A stretch of 64,000 bases of DNA. Source: Ruminococcaceae bacterium UBA1404 (GTDB lineage Bacteria; Bacillota; Clostridia; Oscillospirales; Ruminococcaceae). The translations under genes were made by a program, and so were the position numbers. Below, piece by piece: positions 33,589 to 42,119 of this stretch. Location: assembly GCA_002305075.1 (NCBI GenBank), contig DBQC01000022.1, forward strand, positions 24,791-88,790, read 5' to 3'. The notes under the pieces were generated by a model. That model made no database searches, was not told the origin of the DNA, and was given only the letters and a program-made list of their open reading frames with translations. Each line of letters starts with the position of its first letter. Position 1 is the stretch's first letter.

Positions 33589-34932
33589 ATGAACATTTTC
33601 ATACCCGCCGGTGCGGCGGATATCCTTGATAAGCTCGAGGCGGCGGGGTACCGAGCCTGGCTGGTGGGCGGCTGCGTACGGGATGCGCTGCGGGGTGTAT
33701 CTCCCGCCGACTACGATATTGCCACCACCGCCCAGCCCCACAGGGTGGCCGATATTTTGAAGGATTACCGACTGCTGCCCACAGGCATCAAGCACGGTAC
33801 GCTGACCGCTCTTGGAGACGACGGGGCCTACGAGGTGACCACTTTGCGCCTGGACGGCCCCTACACAGACCACCGGCGGCCCGACTCGGTAAGCTTTACC
33901 GATGATATTGTAGCCGATTTATCCCGCCGGGACTTTACCATAGGCGCCATGGCCTATCATCCCAAGCGGGGCCTTGTGGATCCCTTCGGTGGTCAGGCCG
34001 ACCTGTCGGACAGGCTCATCCGCTGCGTGGGCGACCCTGCCAGCCGATTTGAGGAGGATGCTCTGCGCATTTTGCGGGCGGCCCGCTTTGCCAGCGTGCT
34101 AAACTTTTCTATTGAGGACGCCACCCGAGCGGCCATGGCCGAACAGGCCCATCTTTTGCGCAGTATTGCCGCCGAGCGGGTGTTCGCCGAGCTTCTCAAG
34201 GCACTGGTGGGGCCGGGCTTTGGACGGGTGTTTGGCCAGTGCGACTTTTTGCTGCCCGTTATTATCCCCGAGACCGAGGCCATGATCGGCTTTGAACAGC
34301 GAAGCCCCTATCACGCCTACAATGTTTACACCCACACTTTGCGGGCGGTGGACGCCTGCCCCAACGACCCCACGCTGCGACTGGCCATGCTGCTCCACGA
34401 CATTGGCAAGCCGGGCAGCTTTACTATGGACGCCGCCGGCATAGGCCACTTTAAGGGCCACGCCAACTTAAGTGCCCTTATGTCCGAGATCATTTTGCAC
34501 CGGCTGCGCTGCGAGAGCCGGATGCGCCGAGAGGTTATCGAGCTGGTGAAGTATCACGGGGCGGATATTCGCGCCGAGGAGCGGATTGTGCGCCGCTGGT
34601 TGGGCCGTTTGGGAGAGACCCAGTTGCGGCGGCTGATAGCCGCCAAAACCGCCGACGATGCGGCCAAGGCGCCCCACATCGCCCAACAGCGCCGGGACCT
34701 GCGCCGGGCCGTGCTGGAGACGCTGGACAAAGTCCTCGCCGAGGGGCAGGCTTTTAGTCTGCGGCATCTGGCGGTAAACGGCCGGGATATGCTGGCTTTG
34801 GGCCTGTCCGGTCCCGAGGTGGGCCGGGCGCTAAGCAGGCTGCTCGAGGCCGTTATCGAGGGGGATCTGCCCAACCAGCCCGCACCGCTGCTATCCGCCG
34901 TGCGGGACTGGATGACCGAGCAGGACACATAA
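33589..34932 (+). CDS. cca: CCA tRNA nucleotidyltransferase
   Basis: Adds or repairs the 3' CCA of tRNA. 447 residues, class II poly(A) polymerase/CCA enzyme family. The head has AWLVGGCVRDALRG and the carboxylates in PADYDIATTAQP. The RRDFTIGAMAYHP and EEDALRILRAARFAS motifs select nucleotide and ribose. An HD domain follows (MLLHDIGKPGSF, GHANLS) near residues 265-300. The ATG at 33589 has AAAAGGAGG. Upstream in-frame codons are not supported by a ribosome binding site. Confidence 0.95.
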   Translation: MNIFIPAGAADILDKLEAAGYRAWLVGGCVRDALRGVSPADYDIATTAQPHRVADILKDYRLLPTGIKHGTLTALGDDGAYEVTTLRLDGPYTDHRRPDSVSFTDDIVADLSRRDFTIGAMAYHPKRGLVDPFGGQADLSDRLIRCVGDPASRFEEDALRILRAARFASVLNFSIEDATRAAMAEQAHLLRSIAAERVFAELLKALVGPGFGRVFGQCDFLLPVIIPETEAMIGFEQRSPYHAYNVYTHTLRAVDACPNDPTLRLAMLLHDIGKPGSFTMDAAGIGHFKGHANLSALMSEIILHRLRCESRMRREVIELVKYHGADIRAEERIVRRWLGRLGETQLRRLIAAKTADDAAKAPHIAQQRRDLRRAVLETLDKVLAEGQAFSLRHLAVNGRDMLALGLSGPEVGRALSRLLEAVIEGDLPNQPAPLLSAVRDWMTEQDT

Positions 34933-34937
34933 GCCTT

Positions 34938-35435
34938 TTAGCGCCGATAGCCGTCTATGTGAATATACCGGGCCTTTTGGTAGCGGTAGCTGCTAAGGGT
35001 GCGGCCAAAGGCATCCTGACTATGGGTGGATATCAGCACCCCGTCGGGCCCGGGCTGCCCGGTGCGCTCCACCACCAATAGGCTGTGGCCGTACTGCCGG
35101 CCGTCGAAGGAGAGCTGCACGATATCCCCGGGCTGCAGTTCCTCCAGCGTGACCTCGTGCCCAAAAGGCCCTGCGTCGGCCTTTTTGCGGGTGAGAAAAT
35201 TGTATAAGTAGGGCACCCCCGTCCAAGCCGGAGCACGGCGGGCCAAAGAGTGGTAGTACCAGCCAAAGGTCTCGGTCTCGTTCATCACGCCGGTGCCCGC
35301 ATACAGGCACTGAGAGATAAAGTTGGTGCAGTCGCCCCCTAACTCACTAAAGTCAAAATATCGCTTGTTGCGCCCAAAAGCCCATTGTTTGGCATAGGCA
35401 ACCGCCTCCCAGCGGCGATAGGGCATCACACGCAT
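34938..35435 (-). CDS. Amidase-domain (Amidase_6-type) cysteine hydrolase-like protein
   Basis: 165-residue protein resembling the putative amidase domain family common in Clostridia. The likely catalytic Cys is in LGGDCTNFISQCLYAG and the His in YGHSLLVVE, an NlpC/P60-like dyad. The N-terminus (YRRWEAVAYAKQWAFGRNKRYFDF) is typical. No signal peptide is evident in the 165-residue form, which is odd if the substrate is the cell wall. The ATG at 35435 has GGGAGGGG upstream. Function is inferred from family only. Confidence 0.82.
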   Translation of the reverse strand: MRVMPYRRWEAVAYAKQWAFGRNKRYFDFSELGGDCTNFISQCLYAGTGVMNETETFGWYYHSLARRAPAWTGVPYLYNFLTRKKADAGPFGHEVTLEELQPGDIVQLSFDGRQYGHSLLVVERTGQPGPDGVLISTHSQDAFGRTLSSYRYQKARYIHIDGYRR

Positions 35436-35515
35436 AAAACCCCTCCCTTCTCGCCTCATCCTATGCGGGCGAGGTGGCTTTTGTCAGCCGGAGGGTAACC
35501 CATAAGGAGGACACT

Positions 35516-36763
35516 ATGTCGCTAAGAGAGGACGCTAAGCGCATTATCGCCGAGGCCATTGGGGCGGTACAGCCCCGTCAGGCCGTGGGTGCGGCATTGG
35601 TCGGACGGCAGTATCAGGGGCGGGTGATCATGATAGCCCTCGGCAAAGCGGCCTATCCTATGGCCGCAGCCGCCGCCGACACCTTGAGCGATAAACTCAC
35701 CGCCGGCCTTGTAATAACCAAGCCCGGACACACCGGACCAACCCCCATCCCCCGCACTGAGGTCATCTTTGGCGGCCATCCGGTGCCCGACGCCGGCTCG
35801 GTGAAGGGTGCCGTACGGGCTCTTGAGCTGGTGCACGGCCTAACGCCCCGGGACACGGTAGTGCTGCTTATTTCGGGAGGTGGCTCGGCGCTATTTGAGC
35901 TGCCGGTTATCCCCCTTGAGGAGCTTCGGAAAATCAGCGAGAGCCTGCTGCGCTCGGGAGCCTCCATCGGCGAGATGAACACGGTGCGCAAGCGGCTCTC
36001 CAAAGTAAAGGCCGGCCGCTTTGCCATGGCCTGTGCCCCGGCTCGGGTGCTGGCGGTGGTGCTGTCCGATGTGATTGGCGACCGCCTCGATGTGATCGCC
36101 TCGGGTCCGGCGGCCGCCGACCCTACCACCGCCGCCCAAGCGCTGGCCATTGTGGAGCAGTATAACCTCCACCTCTCTCCCGAAGCGCTGTCGGCTTTAT
36201 CTGAGGAGACACCCAAACACATAGACCATGTGGAAACCCACATCACCGGCAGCGTGGCCGCTCTATGCCGTGCGGCCGAGCAGGCCGCCCGGGAACTGGG
36301 CTATTCTACATTAACCCTGACTTACTCTTTGGACTGCGAGGCCCGAGAGGCGGGCAGCTTTTTGGGCGCCATTGCACGGCACTACCACGCCCTAGGCGGG
36401 CGGCGGGCTATTCTCTGCGGCGGCGAGACGGTGGTGCGGGTGACCGGAACAGGTCTGGGCGGGCGCAATCAGGAGCTGGCGCTGTCGGCGGCCCGGTATT
36501 TAGACGGTCTTGAGGGGGCGCTGCTTGTGGCATTGGGCTCGGATGGCACCGATGGCCCCACCGACGCCGCCGGCGGCATGGTGGACGCCCGCACCGCCCG
36601 GCGGCTGCGGGAGCGGGGTATCAGCCTCCATGACGCCCTTGAGAACAACGACAGTTACCACGCCTTAGCCGCCGTGGACGACCTTATCTTCACCGGGCCG
36701 ACCGGCACCAATGTCAACGACCTATATATGCTGCTCCTTGACCCGCCCGGGCAGGGGGCCTAA
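35516..36763 (+). CDS. Glycerate 2-kinase, GckA/TtuD (MOFRL) type
   Basis: 415-residue kinase family that phosphorylates D-glycerate to 2-phosphoglycerate. The N-terminal DUF4147 domain has ALGKAAYPMAAAA, KPGHTGPTP, VFGGHPVPD-like GGHPVPDAGS, LLISGGGSALFELP and EMNTVRKRLSKVKAGRFA. The C-terminal MOFRL domain has GRNQELALSAA and ALGSDGTDGPTDAAGGMVD. The ATG at 35516 has TAAGGAGG upstream. A weak GGCTC/GAGCC hairpin with TTTT (36784-36801) follows the gene. Confidence 0.9.
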   Translation: MSLREDAKRIIAEAIGAVQPRQAVGAALVGRQYQGRVIMIALGKAAYPMAAAAADTLSDKLTAGLVITKPGHTGPTPIPRTEVIFGGHPVPDAGSVKGAVRALELVHGLTPRDTVVLLISGGGSALFELPVIPLEELRKISESLLRSGASIGEMNTVRKRLSKVKAGRFAMACAPARVLAVVLSDVIGDRLDVIASGPAAADPTTAAQALAIVEQYNLHLSPEALSALSEETPKHIDHVETHITGSVAALCRAAEQAARELGYSTLTLTYSLDCEAREAGSFLGAIARHYHALGGRRAILCGGETVVRVTGTGLGGRNQELALSAARYLDGLEGALLVALGSDGTDGPTDAAGGMVDARTARRLRERGISLHDALENNDSYHALAAVDDLIFTGPTGTNVNDLYMLLLDPPGQGA

Positions 36764-36852
36764 GGCCCCTCTTATATAAAATTGGCTCTTGCGAGCCTGT
36801 TTTGTGGCCCTTTCTCATCGTGGGCATAGCCCCATGGCCATTAAGAAAAAAC

Positions 36853-36881
36853 TTGTGGGCACCTGCAAAAAGTGCTATGCT
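36853..36881 (+). promoter_or_regulatory. Promoter of the DtxR-regulator/envelope operon
   Basis: TTGTGG (36853-36858), a 17-base spacer ending TGC, TATGCT (36876-36881). Confidence 0.6.
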
Positions 36882-36941
36882 AAGTATGGACTGTTATCTA
36901 TAAAGTGCACAGCCCTAATCTGATAAGAAGGGAGCGCGCAT

Positions 36942-37340
36942 ATGAAACTCTATGAATCGGGTGAGAACTACCTCGAGGCCATTTTGGTACTAGACCGCCG
37001 GGGAGGCCCGGTGCGTTCAGTGGATGTGGCGCGCTTTTTAGGCTACTCCAAGCCCAGCGTGAGCCGGGCCATGAAAACCCTGCGAGAGGCCGGGTACATC
37101 GATATGGAGGCCTATGGGACCATTGAGCTGACTCAAAAGGGCCGCGAAAGGGCCGCCTCGGTGTTGGAGCGCCACCGGCTTATCACCGATTATCTGGTGC
37201 TGTCCCTCGGCCTTGATCCCGAAATCGCCGAGCGGGATGCCTGCCGCATCGAGCATGTCATCAGCCCCGAAACCTTTGATCAGATGAAACAGCGGCTGCA
37301 CACCCTGCACCTTGAGAAGGAGAAGATGTATGTCGATTGA
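36942..37340 (+). CDS. DtxR/MntR-family metal-dependent regulator
   Basis: 132-residue repressor. The winged helix spans about residues 10-68 (VRSVDVARFLGYSKPSVSRAMKTLREAGYI). The dimerisation and metal domain follows. Metal-site residues seen are Glu 12, His 78 and the set Cys 101, Glu 104, His 105 (DACRIEH). The Cys matches the DtxR/IdeR iron-type site, whereas Bacillus MntR has Glu there, so iron is as likely as manganese. No SH3 domain. The gene overlaps the next by 11 bases and heads a membrane-protein operon rather than a metal transporter. Confidence 0.9.
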   Translation: MKLYESGENYLEAILVLDRRGGPVRSVDVARFLGYSKPSVSRAMKTLREAGYIDMEAYGTIELTQKGRERAASVLERHRLITDYLVLSLGLDPEIAERDACRIEHVISPETFDQMKQRLHTLHLEKEKMYVD

Positions 37341-37761
37341 CATAAAAAAACCCTCAGACGCCGCTGCCGAAAGGCCGAAGCTCTCTAAAATTGGCATCAT
37401 CAGCGTGGCACTGCTGCTGGTTTTGGCCCTGGTGGTAGCCGGCATGATGGTGTCGAGCAGCAGGCGGCGTCAGGCGCTGGCCGAAAACGCCAAAATCGTG
37501 GATGCGGCCGTCGACCACGCCGTGGCAGTCTGCCGCAATGTGGTCACCGTGCACGGAGACGCCGGCAATCAGGCCGAACTAAATGGGATGATAAAGCGCA
37601 TTGAAGACGAGAAAAACCCGCTGACGAGGGCCGATATAGCCACCGATATGATTGGGCTTTGCCTGCGTCTGGCTCAGGACAGTCAAAGCCAGCTTGATGA
37701 GCTCACCGGGGCCCGCAACCGCCTGCTCATTGCCATACGCGAGTATAACAACCGCTTGTAA
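37330..37761 (+). CDS. LemA-like membrane-anchored small protein
   Basis: 143 residues with one N-terminal transmembrane helix (about 21-42) and a helical soluble part. The C-terminal SQSQLDELTGARNRLLIAIREYNNRL resembles the LemA ending (two-helix NxxVAxxxYN pattern), but the rest is weakly conserved. LemA is often encoded next to a TPM-domain protein, as here (9-base gap downstream). The ATG at 37330 overlaps the regulator gene and has GAAGGAG upstream. Role unknown. Confidence 0.65.
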   Translation: MSIDIKKPSDAAAERPKLSKIGIISVALLLVLALVVAGMMVSSSRRRQALAENAKIVDAAVDHAVAVCRNVVTVHGDAGNQAELNGMIKRIEDEKNPLTRADIATDMIGLCLRLAQDSQSQLDELTGARNRLLIAIREYNNRL

Positions 37762-37770
37762 GGAGGTACC

Positions 37771-38706
37771 ATGAAACAACGCAGCCTTGCTCTGCTTTTA
37801 ACCGCCCTGTGTTGCGCTGCCCTGATGCTGCCCGTGGCGGCGCTGTCCCCCGCCGAGGGCTTTTATGTTAGCGACTATGCGGGCGTGCTCTCGGCCGAAC
37901 AAATAGACGAGCTTGTCCGGCGCTCGGCCCAATTAGACGACCAAAACGGCGCTCAGGTGGTCACCCTCATCACCAACCACTACATCGGCGACGACCCGTT
38001 TATCTACGCCACCGAGTTGTTTAACGAATGGGGCATCGGTTCGGCCGGAGACGACAACGGCCTTTTGCTCTTTGTGGCCGTGGAGGACGGTGCGGTCAAT
38101 ATTGTGGTGGGAGACGGGCTTAGCACGCTTGTTCCCGACAGCCGAGCCGGGCGCATTTTAGACGATACCTTTATGCCTTTGGCCGAGGACGATCTGGCGG
38201 CTGCCATTTACGAGACCCACATTGCACTGATTAGTGCCGCCGCCCGCCTCGACACCGCCCCGCCCGCCCCCTTAGAGGCCGAACAATACGAACCCGAGCC
38301 GGACATCATGGGCCCCATGCTCAGCATTATGCTGGTGGCCCTGCTGGTGCTGGTGGTGGTGATTATAGTCAACATTTTGAATCGCCGCAGCCCGCCCCCG
38401 CCCCCCATGGGCGGCCCCTATATGGGCGGCGGTTACCGCAGACCCATCTTCTGGTTTGGGCCGAGCTTCGGGCCTCGTTTTCCGCCTCGGCCTCCCCCAC
38501 CCCCACCGCCTCGGGGCAGCTCGGGCGGGTCGTTCGGCGGCAGCGGCCGCAGTAGCTTTGGGGGCGGACGCTCCTCGGGCGGGGGCAGCTCTCGCTCGTC
38601 GGGCGGATTTCGCTCCTCGGGCGGCTTTGGCGGCGGACGCTCCATGGGCGGCGGGGGCCGTTCCTCGGGCGGCGGCGCCGGACGCAGCTTCGGCGGACGC
38701 AAATGA
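37771..38706 (+). CDS. TPM-domain protein (YgcG family) with Gly/Ser-rich tail
   Basis: 311 residues. A signal peptide (1 to about 24) is followed by a TPM phosphatase-like domain (about 30-165) with FYVSDYAGVLSAEQIDEL, TNHYIGDDPFIYATELFNEWGIG and DDNGLLLFVAVEDG. A transmembrane helix (about 183-202) comes next, then a cytoplasmic tail very rich in Pro, Gly, Ser, Phe and Arg. The family acts in membrane quality control or thylakoid protein turnover in some organisms; here the role is not known. Confidence 0.88.
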   Translation: MKQRSLALLLTALCCAALMLPVAALSPAEGFYVSDYAGVLSAEQIDELVRRSAQLDDQNGAQVVTLITNHYIGDDPFIYATELFNEWGIGSAGDDNGLLLFVAVEDGAVNIVVGDGLSTLVPDSRAGRILDDTFMPLAEDDLAAAIYETHIALISAAARLDTAPPAPLEAEQYEPEPDIMGPMLSIMLVALLVLVVVIIVNILNRRSPPPPPMGGPYMGGGYRRPIFWFGPSFGPRFPPRPPPPPPPRGSSGGSFGGSGRSSFGGGRSSGGGSSRSSGGFRSSGGFGGGRSMGGGGRSSGGGAGRSFGGRK

Positions 38707-38763
38707 ATATAGCTGCTATAATCTTGTAGCTCTATATAATTCTAACTTAAAGGAGACCTGACC

Positions 38764-39417
38764 ATGGGAAAAATGCTTGATAACTTTAGATCCTGGTGGA
38801 ACAGCGTGGCCGACAGTCTGGGCGATCCCGGAAAGCTGGCCCAACTCTCGGTAGCCGATCTTGAAAAGTCCATCGTCAAGGCCAAGGAGGCCGCCGCTGT
38901 GGTGGTGGGCCGTCCCGTGGCCTTAGAGTCCCGGCTAAAGGAACTTAACAAATCGGATAAGGAGCTCACCGACCGCATCAAGGCGCTGGTCGCCACCGGC
39001 GAACAAGGCAAGGAGGCCGCCCGCAAATATGTGGAGCGCCAAGTGGCTGTGCGCAAGGAGATTGCTCAGGTCACCGAGGACTATGCCGACGCCAAGGCCG
39101 CCAGCGAGCAGTGGCAGGACAAAATTCGGGTGCTGGAAAACGAGCTTTATTCCCGCCGCAGCGAGGCCGACCGCCTTCAGATGGAGTACGAGACGGCCAA
39201 GGCCGAGCAGCGCCTCGGCAAGCAAATGGCATCAGCCGATGCCCTGGCCGGAACCGACCTCTTAAGCGGCGCCAAAGCCCGCATCGACAAAGAGAAGGCC
39301 AAGGCTGCCGGCTACTCGGCCATGAGTGGCCTAAGCGACAAGGCCGCCGAGGAGAAGCTGCTGCGAGACGCCGAAACCGATGCGCTTTTTGCCAGCTATC
39401 TAAACGAGGACAACTAA
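38764..39417 (+). CDS. pspA: PspA/IM30-family membrane-stress protein
   Basis: 217 residues, almost fully helical and coiled-coil, with the family start MLDNFRSWWNSVADSLGDPGKL and EKSIVKAKEAAAVVVGR. PspA proteins coat and stabilise the inner leaflet of a stressed membrane. It is shorter at the C-terminus than some homologues. The company of LemA-like and TPM proteins suggests an envelope-stress module. RBS AAAGGAG precedes the ATG. Confidence 0.85.
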   Translation: MGKMLDNFRSWWNSVADSLGDPGKLAQLSVADLEKSIVKAKEAAAVVVGRPVALESRLKELNKSDKELTDRIKALVATGEQGKEAARKYVERQVAVRKEIAQVTEDYADAKAASEQWQDKIRVLENELYSRRSEADRLQMEYETAKAEQRLGKQMASADALAGTDLLSGAKARIDKEKAKAAGYSAMSGLSDKAAEEKLLRDAETDALFASYLNEDN

Positions 39418-39478
39418 CCCGATCCGCCCCCGTCGGCCTTTTGCCGGCGGGAGACCTTTATTGAAATGGTGAAGCCCT

Positions 39479-40042
39479 ATGAACATCAAAAAGGCCCTTA
39501 GAGAGGGACGGGTGGTGCTCACCGACCTGCGCACCGGTACCCTCCACGGGTCAGACCCCGCCTGCCCCCTTAAGATGACCCGACTGATAGACCGCCTTGA
39601 GCGGGGTATCGCCACCCTAGAGGCCGCCGATAAGGGCAGTCTCCTCGAGCGCTTTAAGGATTTGATGATAGACAGCGCCTCCGATCGGGAGAAAGCGGCG
39701 GCCTATAAATCGGTGATAGACCTTACCTACCAGCTCAGGCTGTGCAGCCGCTGCCTGTGCGCAAACTGTGCGGCCATTGTGGACCGCTGCCGTTGTCAGG
39801 GCTGTCTCTATGGTAGTCGGGTGGTGGACTGCTCCAAGTTGCCTAATGAGGGGATAGAAACCCGGGTATTCGAGCCGGGGGTGGCCGCTCTGCGGGGCGA
39901 GCCGCTGATTAAGACCGAGTTTGACCGCCACAACCATGTGAGTGCGGTCACTGTGCGTCAGGCAAATGGTTTGGAGCGCCGCTTTTTGCACCCGCTTGAG
40001 GACCAACCCCTCGAGACAGACGGCGGTCGAGACCGATACTAA
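39479..40042 (+). CDS. Hypothetical protein with a Cys-rich zinc-binding centre
   Basis: 187 residues, not recognised. The N-terminal half is helical and charged. The centre (about 95-125) holds a dense Cys cluster, CSRCLCANCAAIVDRCRCQGC plus a later Cys, as in a zinc ribbon. The C-terminal third has no obvious domain. It ends the regulator-LemA-TPM-PspA run, 61 bases after pspA, and a terminator follows. It may be a soluble partner of that module, but that is only context. Confidence 0.7.
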   Translation: MNIKKALREGRVVLTDLRTGTLHGSDPACPLKMTRLIDRLERGIATLEAADKGSLLERFKDLMIDSASDREKAAAYKSVIDLTYQLRLCSRCLCANCAAIVDRCRCQGCLYGSRVVDCSKLPNEGIETRVFEPGVAALRGEPLIKTEFDRHNHVSAVTVRQANGLERRFLHPLEDQPLETDGGRDRY

Positions 40043-40087
40043 ACCAAAGGCAAAGCCCCCTACAATCTATAGGGTGTTGTGCCGCAC

Positions 40088-40115
40088 AAAAGCCCCCGCC
40101 GTCGGCGGGGGCTTT
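40088..40115. terminator. Terminator between convergent genes
   Basis: AAAAGCCCCCGCC / GGCGGGGGCTTT stem, with short T-runs on both strands. Confidence 0.75.
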
Positions 40116-40148
40116 GAGGTTATTGTAGGGCTTTATATGATGCGAAAT

Positions 40149-41417
40149 TTAGTCCTTGTCCATCTTAGACAGAAACATGACGCAGAGAGACAGGATGCCC
40201 AGCACGGTGAAGATACCGGCCATGCCCTTGAGGGACAGCTCAATGGCTGCACTCAGTCCGCCCTCTCCGGCGGCAATCATGTCGGGAACCAGCGAGAGGA
40301 TCATACCGCCGGCCACCACCGATGCAATCTGTCCAGACACATTGGAAGCCGCAGCGTTCATCAGCAGGAAGTTCTGATTGTCCTCTTTAAGACCCATTTT
40401 ATGAATCACACGGCTGGCCATGGGGAAGGCCGAGATGCCGGCGCCGCCAATCATGGGGTTGACTTTGTTGCGGGGGTTTAAGATGTTGAGGAACTTGCCA
40501 AACAGCGTGCCCAACATGGCGTCGACCACAAAGGCCACCAGACCCAGAGCCATGATGAACAGGGTCTCTATTCTGAGGAACTGCTCGTAATGCATGTTGA
40601 AGGAGATGATGATACCAAGCAGCAATGTAATCAGGTTGGCAAGCTCGTTCTGGGCGGTGCGGGACAGGCTTTCGAGGCAGCCGCACTCGCGGATGAGGTT
40701 GCCGAACATGAGGAAGCCCACCAGAGCCACCGAGGCGGGCGCCACCAGACCGGCGACGATGGTCACCACGATGGGGAACAGGATACGGGTGCGCTTAGAG
40801 GCCTTGAGGGCCACATTGCTCATGCGGATAAGGCGCTCGTTCTTGGTAGTGACCAGACGAATGGCCGGAGGCAGTACCAACGGCACCATGGCCATGTAGG
40901 AGTAGGCAGCCACCGAGATGGCACCGATAAACTGGCTGCCCAACACCTGAGACACCAGAATGGCGGTGGGGCCGTCGGCTGCGCCGATGGTGCCGATAGA
41001 GGCAGCGTCGGTTAAACTGAAGCCTAGGAGGATGGCCACAATAATGGCGGCAAAGATACCGCCCTGGGCCGATGCGCCAAACAGCATCATCTTGGGGTTA
41101 GAGAGCAGCGGGCCAAAGTCGATCATGGCGCCGATGCCGATAAAGAGCAGCAGGGGCAGCACTTCGGCGGCCTCGATGGTGACCTCGTACAGCCACTGAA
41201 TAACGCCGGCTACCTCACCGATACCAGCCATCTGCTGATTGAGTACACCGGAAAAGGGCAGGTTGACCAGAATGGCACCAAAGCCCATGGGAAGAAGCAG
41301 CGCAGGCTCGTAATCTTTTTCGATGGCCAACCAGATCAGCAATGCGCCGATAACCCACATGACCACTTGCCCGGGCTCGCTAAAGAGATTTAAAACACCT
41401 TGCAATAGAAAATCCAT
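40149..41417 (-). CDS. oadB: Sodium-pumping decarboxylase beta subunit (OadB/GcdB family)
   Basis: 422-residue membrane subunit that couples decarboxylation of a carboxybiotin to sodium export. Diagnostic are GAMIDFGPLLSNPKMMLFGASAQ, SIGTIGAADGPTAI (the Asp essential for the Na pathway) and NPMIGGAGISAFPMASRV. The same family serves oxaloacetate, methylmalonyl-CoA and glutaconyl-CoA decarboxylases. No alpha, gamma or biotin-carrier gene is adjacent, so the partner is elsewhere. Oxaloacetate (from the citrate lyase here) or glutaconyl-CoA (glutamate fermentation) are both reasonable. Confidence 0.93.
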   Translation of the reverse strand: MDFLLQGVLNLFSEPGQVVMWVIGALLIWLAIEKDYEPALLLPMGFGAILVNLPFSGVLNQQMAGIGEVAGVIQWLYEVTIEAAEVLPLLLFIGIGAMIDFGPLLSNPKMMLFGASAQGGIFAAIIVAILLGFSLTDAASIGTIGAADGPTAILVSQVLGSQFIGAISVAAYSYMAMVPLVLPPAIRLVTTKNERLIRMSNVALKASKRTRILFPIVVTIVAGLVAPASVALVGFLMFGNLIRECGCLESLSRTAQNELANLITLLLGIIISFNMHYEQFLRIETLFIMALGLVAFVVDAMLGTLFGKFLNILNPRNKVNPMIGGAGISAFPMASRVIHKMGLKEDNQNFLLMNAAASNVSGQIASVVAGGMILSLVPDMIAAGEGGLSAAIELSLKGMAGIFTVLGILSLCVMFLSKMDKD

Positions 41418-41493
41418 GTTTCTCCCTCACTGTTTCTATTTTTCTTCCTATAACACGCGATAGACGCGTTTTAGACGTCAAACACTCCCGTTA

Positions 41494-41522
41494 AGTATAA
41501 GCAAAAAAGCGCTTTTTTGCAA
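41494..41522 (-). promoter_or_regulatory. oadB promoter with a perfect 20-bp palindrome in the spacer
   Basis: On the minus strand TTGCAA (41517-41522), 17 bases, TATACT (41494-41499). The palindrome GCAAAAAAGCGCTTTTTTGC at 41501-41520 fills the spacer and touches both boxes. Likely an operator. Confidence 0.65.
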
Positions 41523-41567
41523 GTCCTTTGCCAAATAATTAATAAATTGTAACATAAGGATTCATTA

Positions 41568-41596
41568 TAGACGCCCATGTCGCCCCATGTTATGAT
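41568..41596 (+). promoter_or_regulatory. Promoter of the PPC-domain gene
   Basis: TAGACG (41568-41573), 17 bases, TATGAT (41591-41596). Confidence 0.45.
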
Positions 41597-41638
41597 AAAT
41601 TCATCAAGGGCTTAGCCCGGAAAGGAAGGCGAAAATCT

Positions 41639-42067
41639 ATGGAATATACCAAGGTAGGAAGCCGTTATGTGCTGCGTCTTGATAAGGGCGAGGAGGTTAT
41701 AACCACGCTGCTTGACTTCCTGAAAAAGGAGGACATTCGCCTAGGCCGGGTGTGGGCGCTGGGCGGCATGGAAAATGTTACCCTAGGGTTGCTTAGAAAG
41801 AGCGATATGCAGTTTGCCCGCCGCAGCTTTAATCAGGGCATGGAGATTGCCTCCTTTTTTGGCACCATTACCGAAAAGGATAATCAGCCCTATCTGCACG
41901 CCCATACGGTGGTCACCGACGAAAATATGCAGGCCTATGGCGGCCATCTGTTCGAGGGCTATGTCTTTCCCACCATGGAGGTGATGGTGGATGTGATAGA
42001 AGGCGGTCATGTAGGCCGTGCCCTCGATTCGGATACCGGCATCTTTATTATGGACTTTGGCAGATGA
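41639..42067 (+). CDS. PPC-domain (DUF296) DNA-binding-like protein
   Basis: 142-residue single-domain protein of the plant and prokaryote conserved family. Visible motifs: LRLDKGEEVITTLLDFLKKE, GRVWALGGMENVTLG, the His-rich PYLHAHTVVTDEN typical of metal-binding bacterial members, and GHLFEGYVFPTMEV. Bacterial members trimerise; DNA binding is known mainly for plant AHL proteins. Role here unknown. Single-gene unit with its own promoter and terminator. Confidence 0.85.
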   Translation: MEYTKVGSRYVLRLDKGEEVITTLLDFLKKEDIRLGRVWALGGMENVTLGLLRKSDMQFARRSFNQGMEIASFFGTITEKDNQPYLHAHTVVTDENMQAYGGHLFEGYVFPTMEVMVDVIEGGHVGRALDSDTGIFIMDFGR

Positions 42068-42085
42068 TATCTTCCTGCTGCAACA

Positions 42086-42118
42086 AGGCCGGCCCCCTGC
42101 GGGGGCCGGCCTAATTTT
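42086..42118 (+). terminator. Terminator
   Basis: AGGCCGGCCCCC / GGGGGCCGGCCT hairpin followed by AATTTT. Confidence 0.8.
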
Positions 42119-42119
42119 G

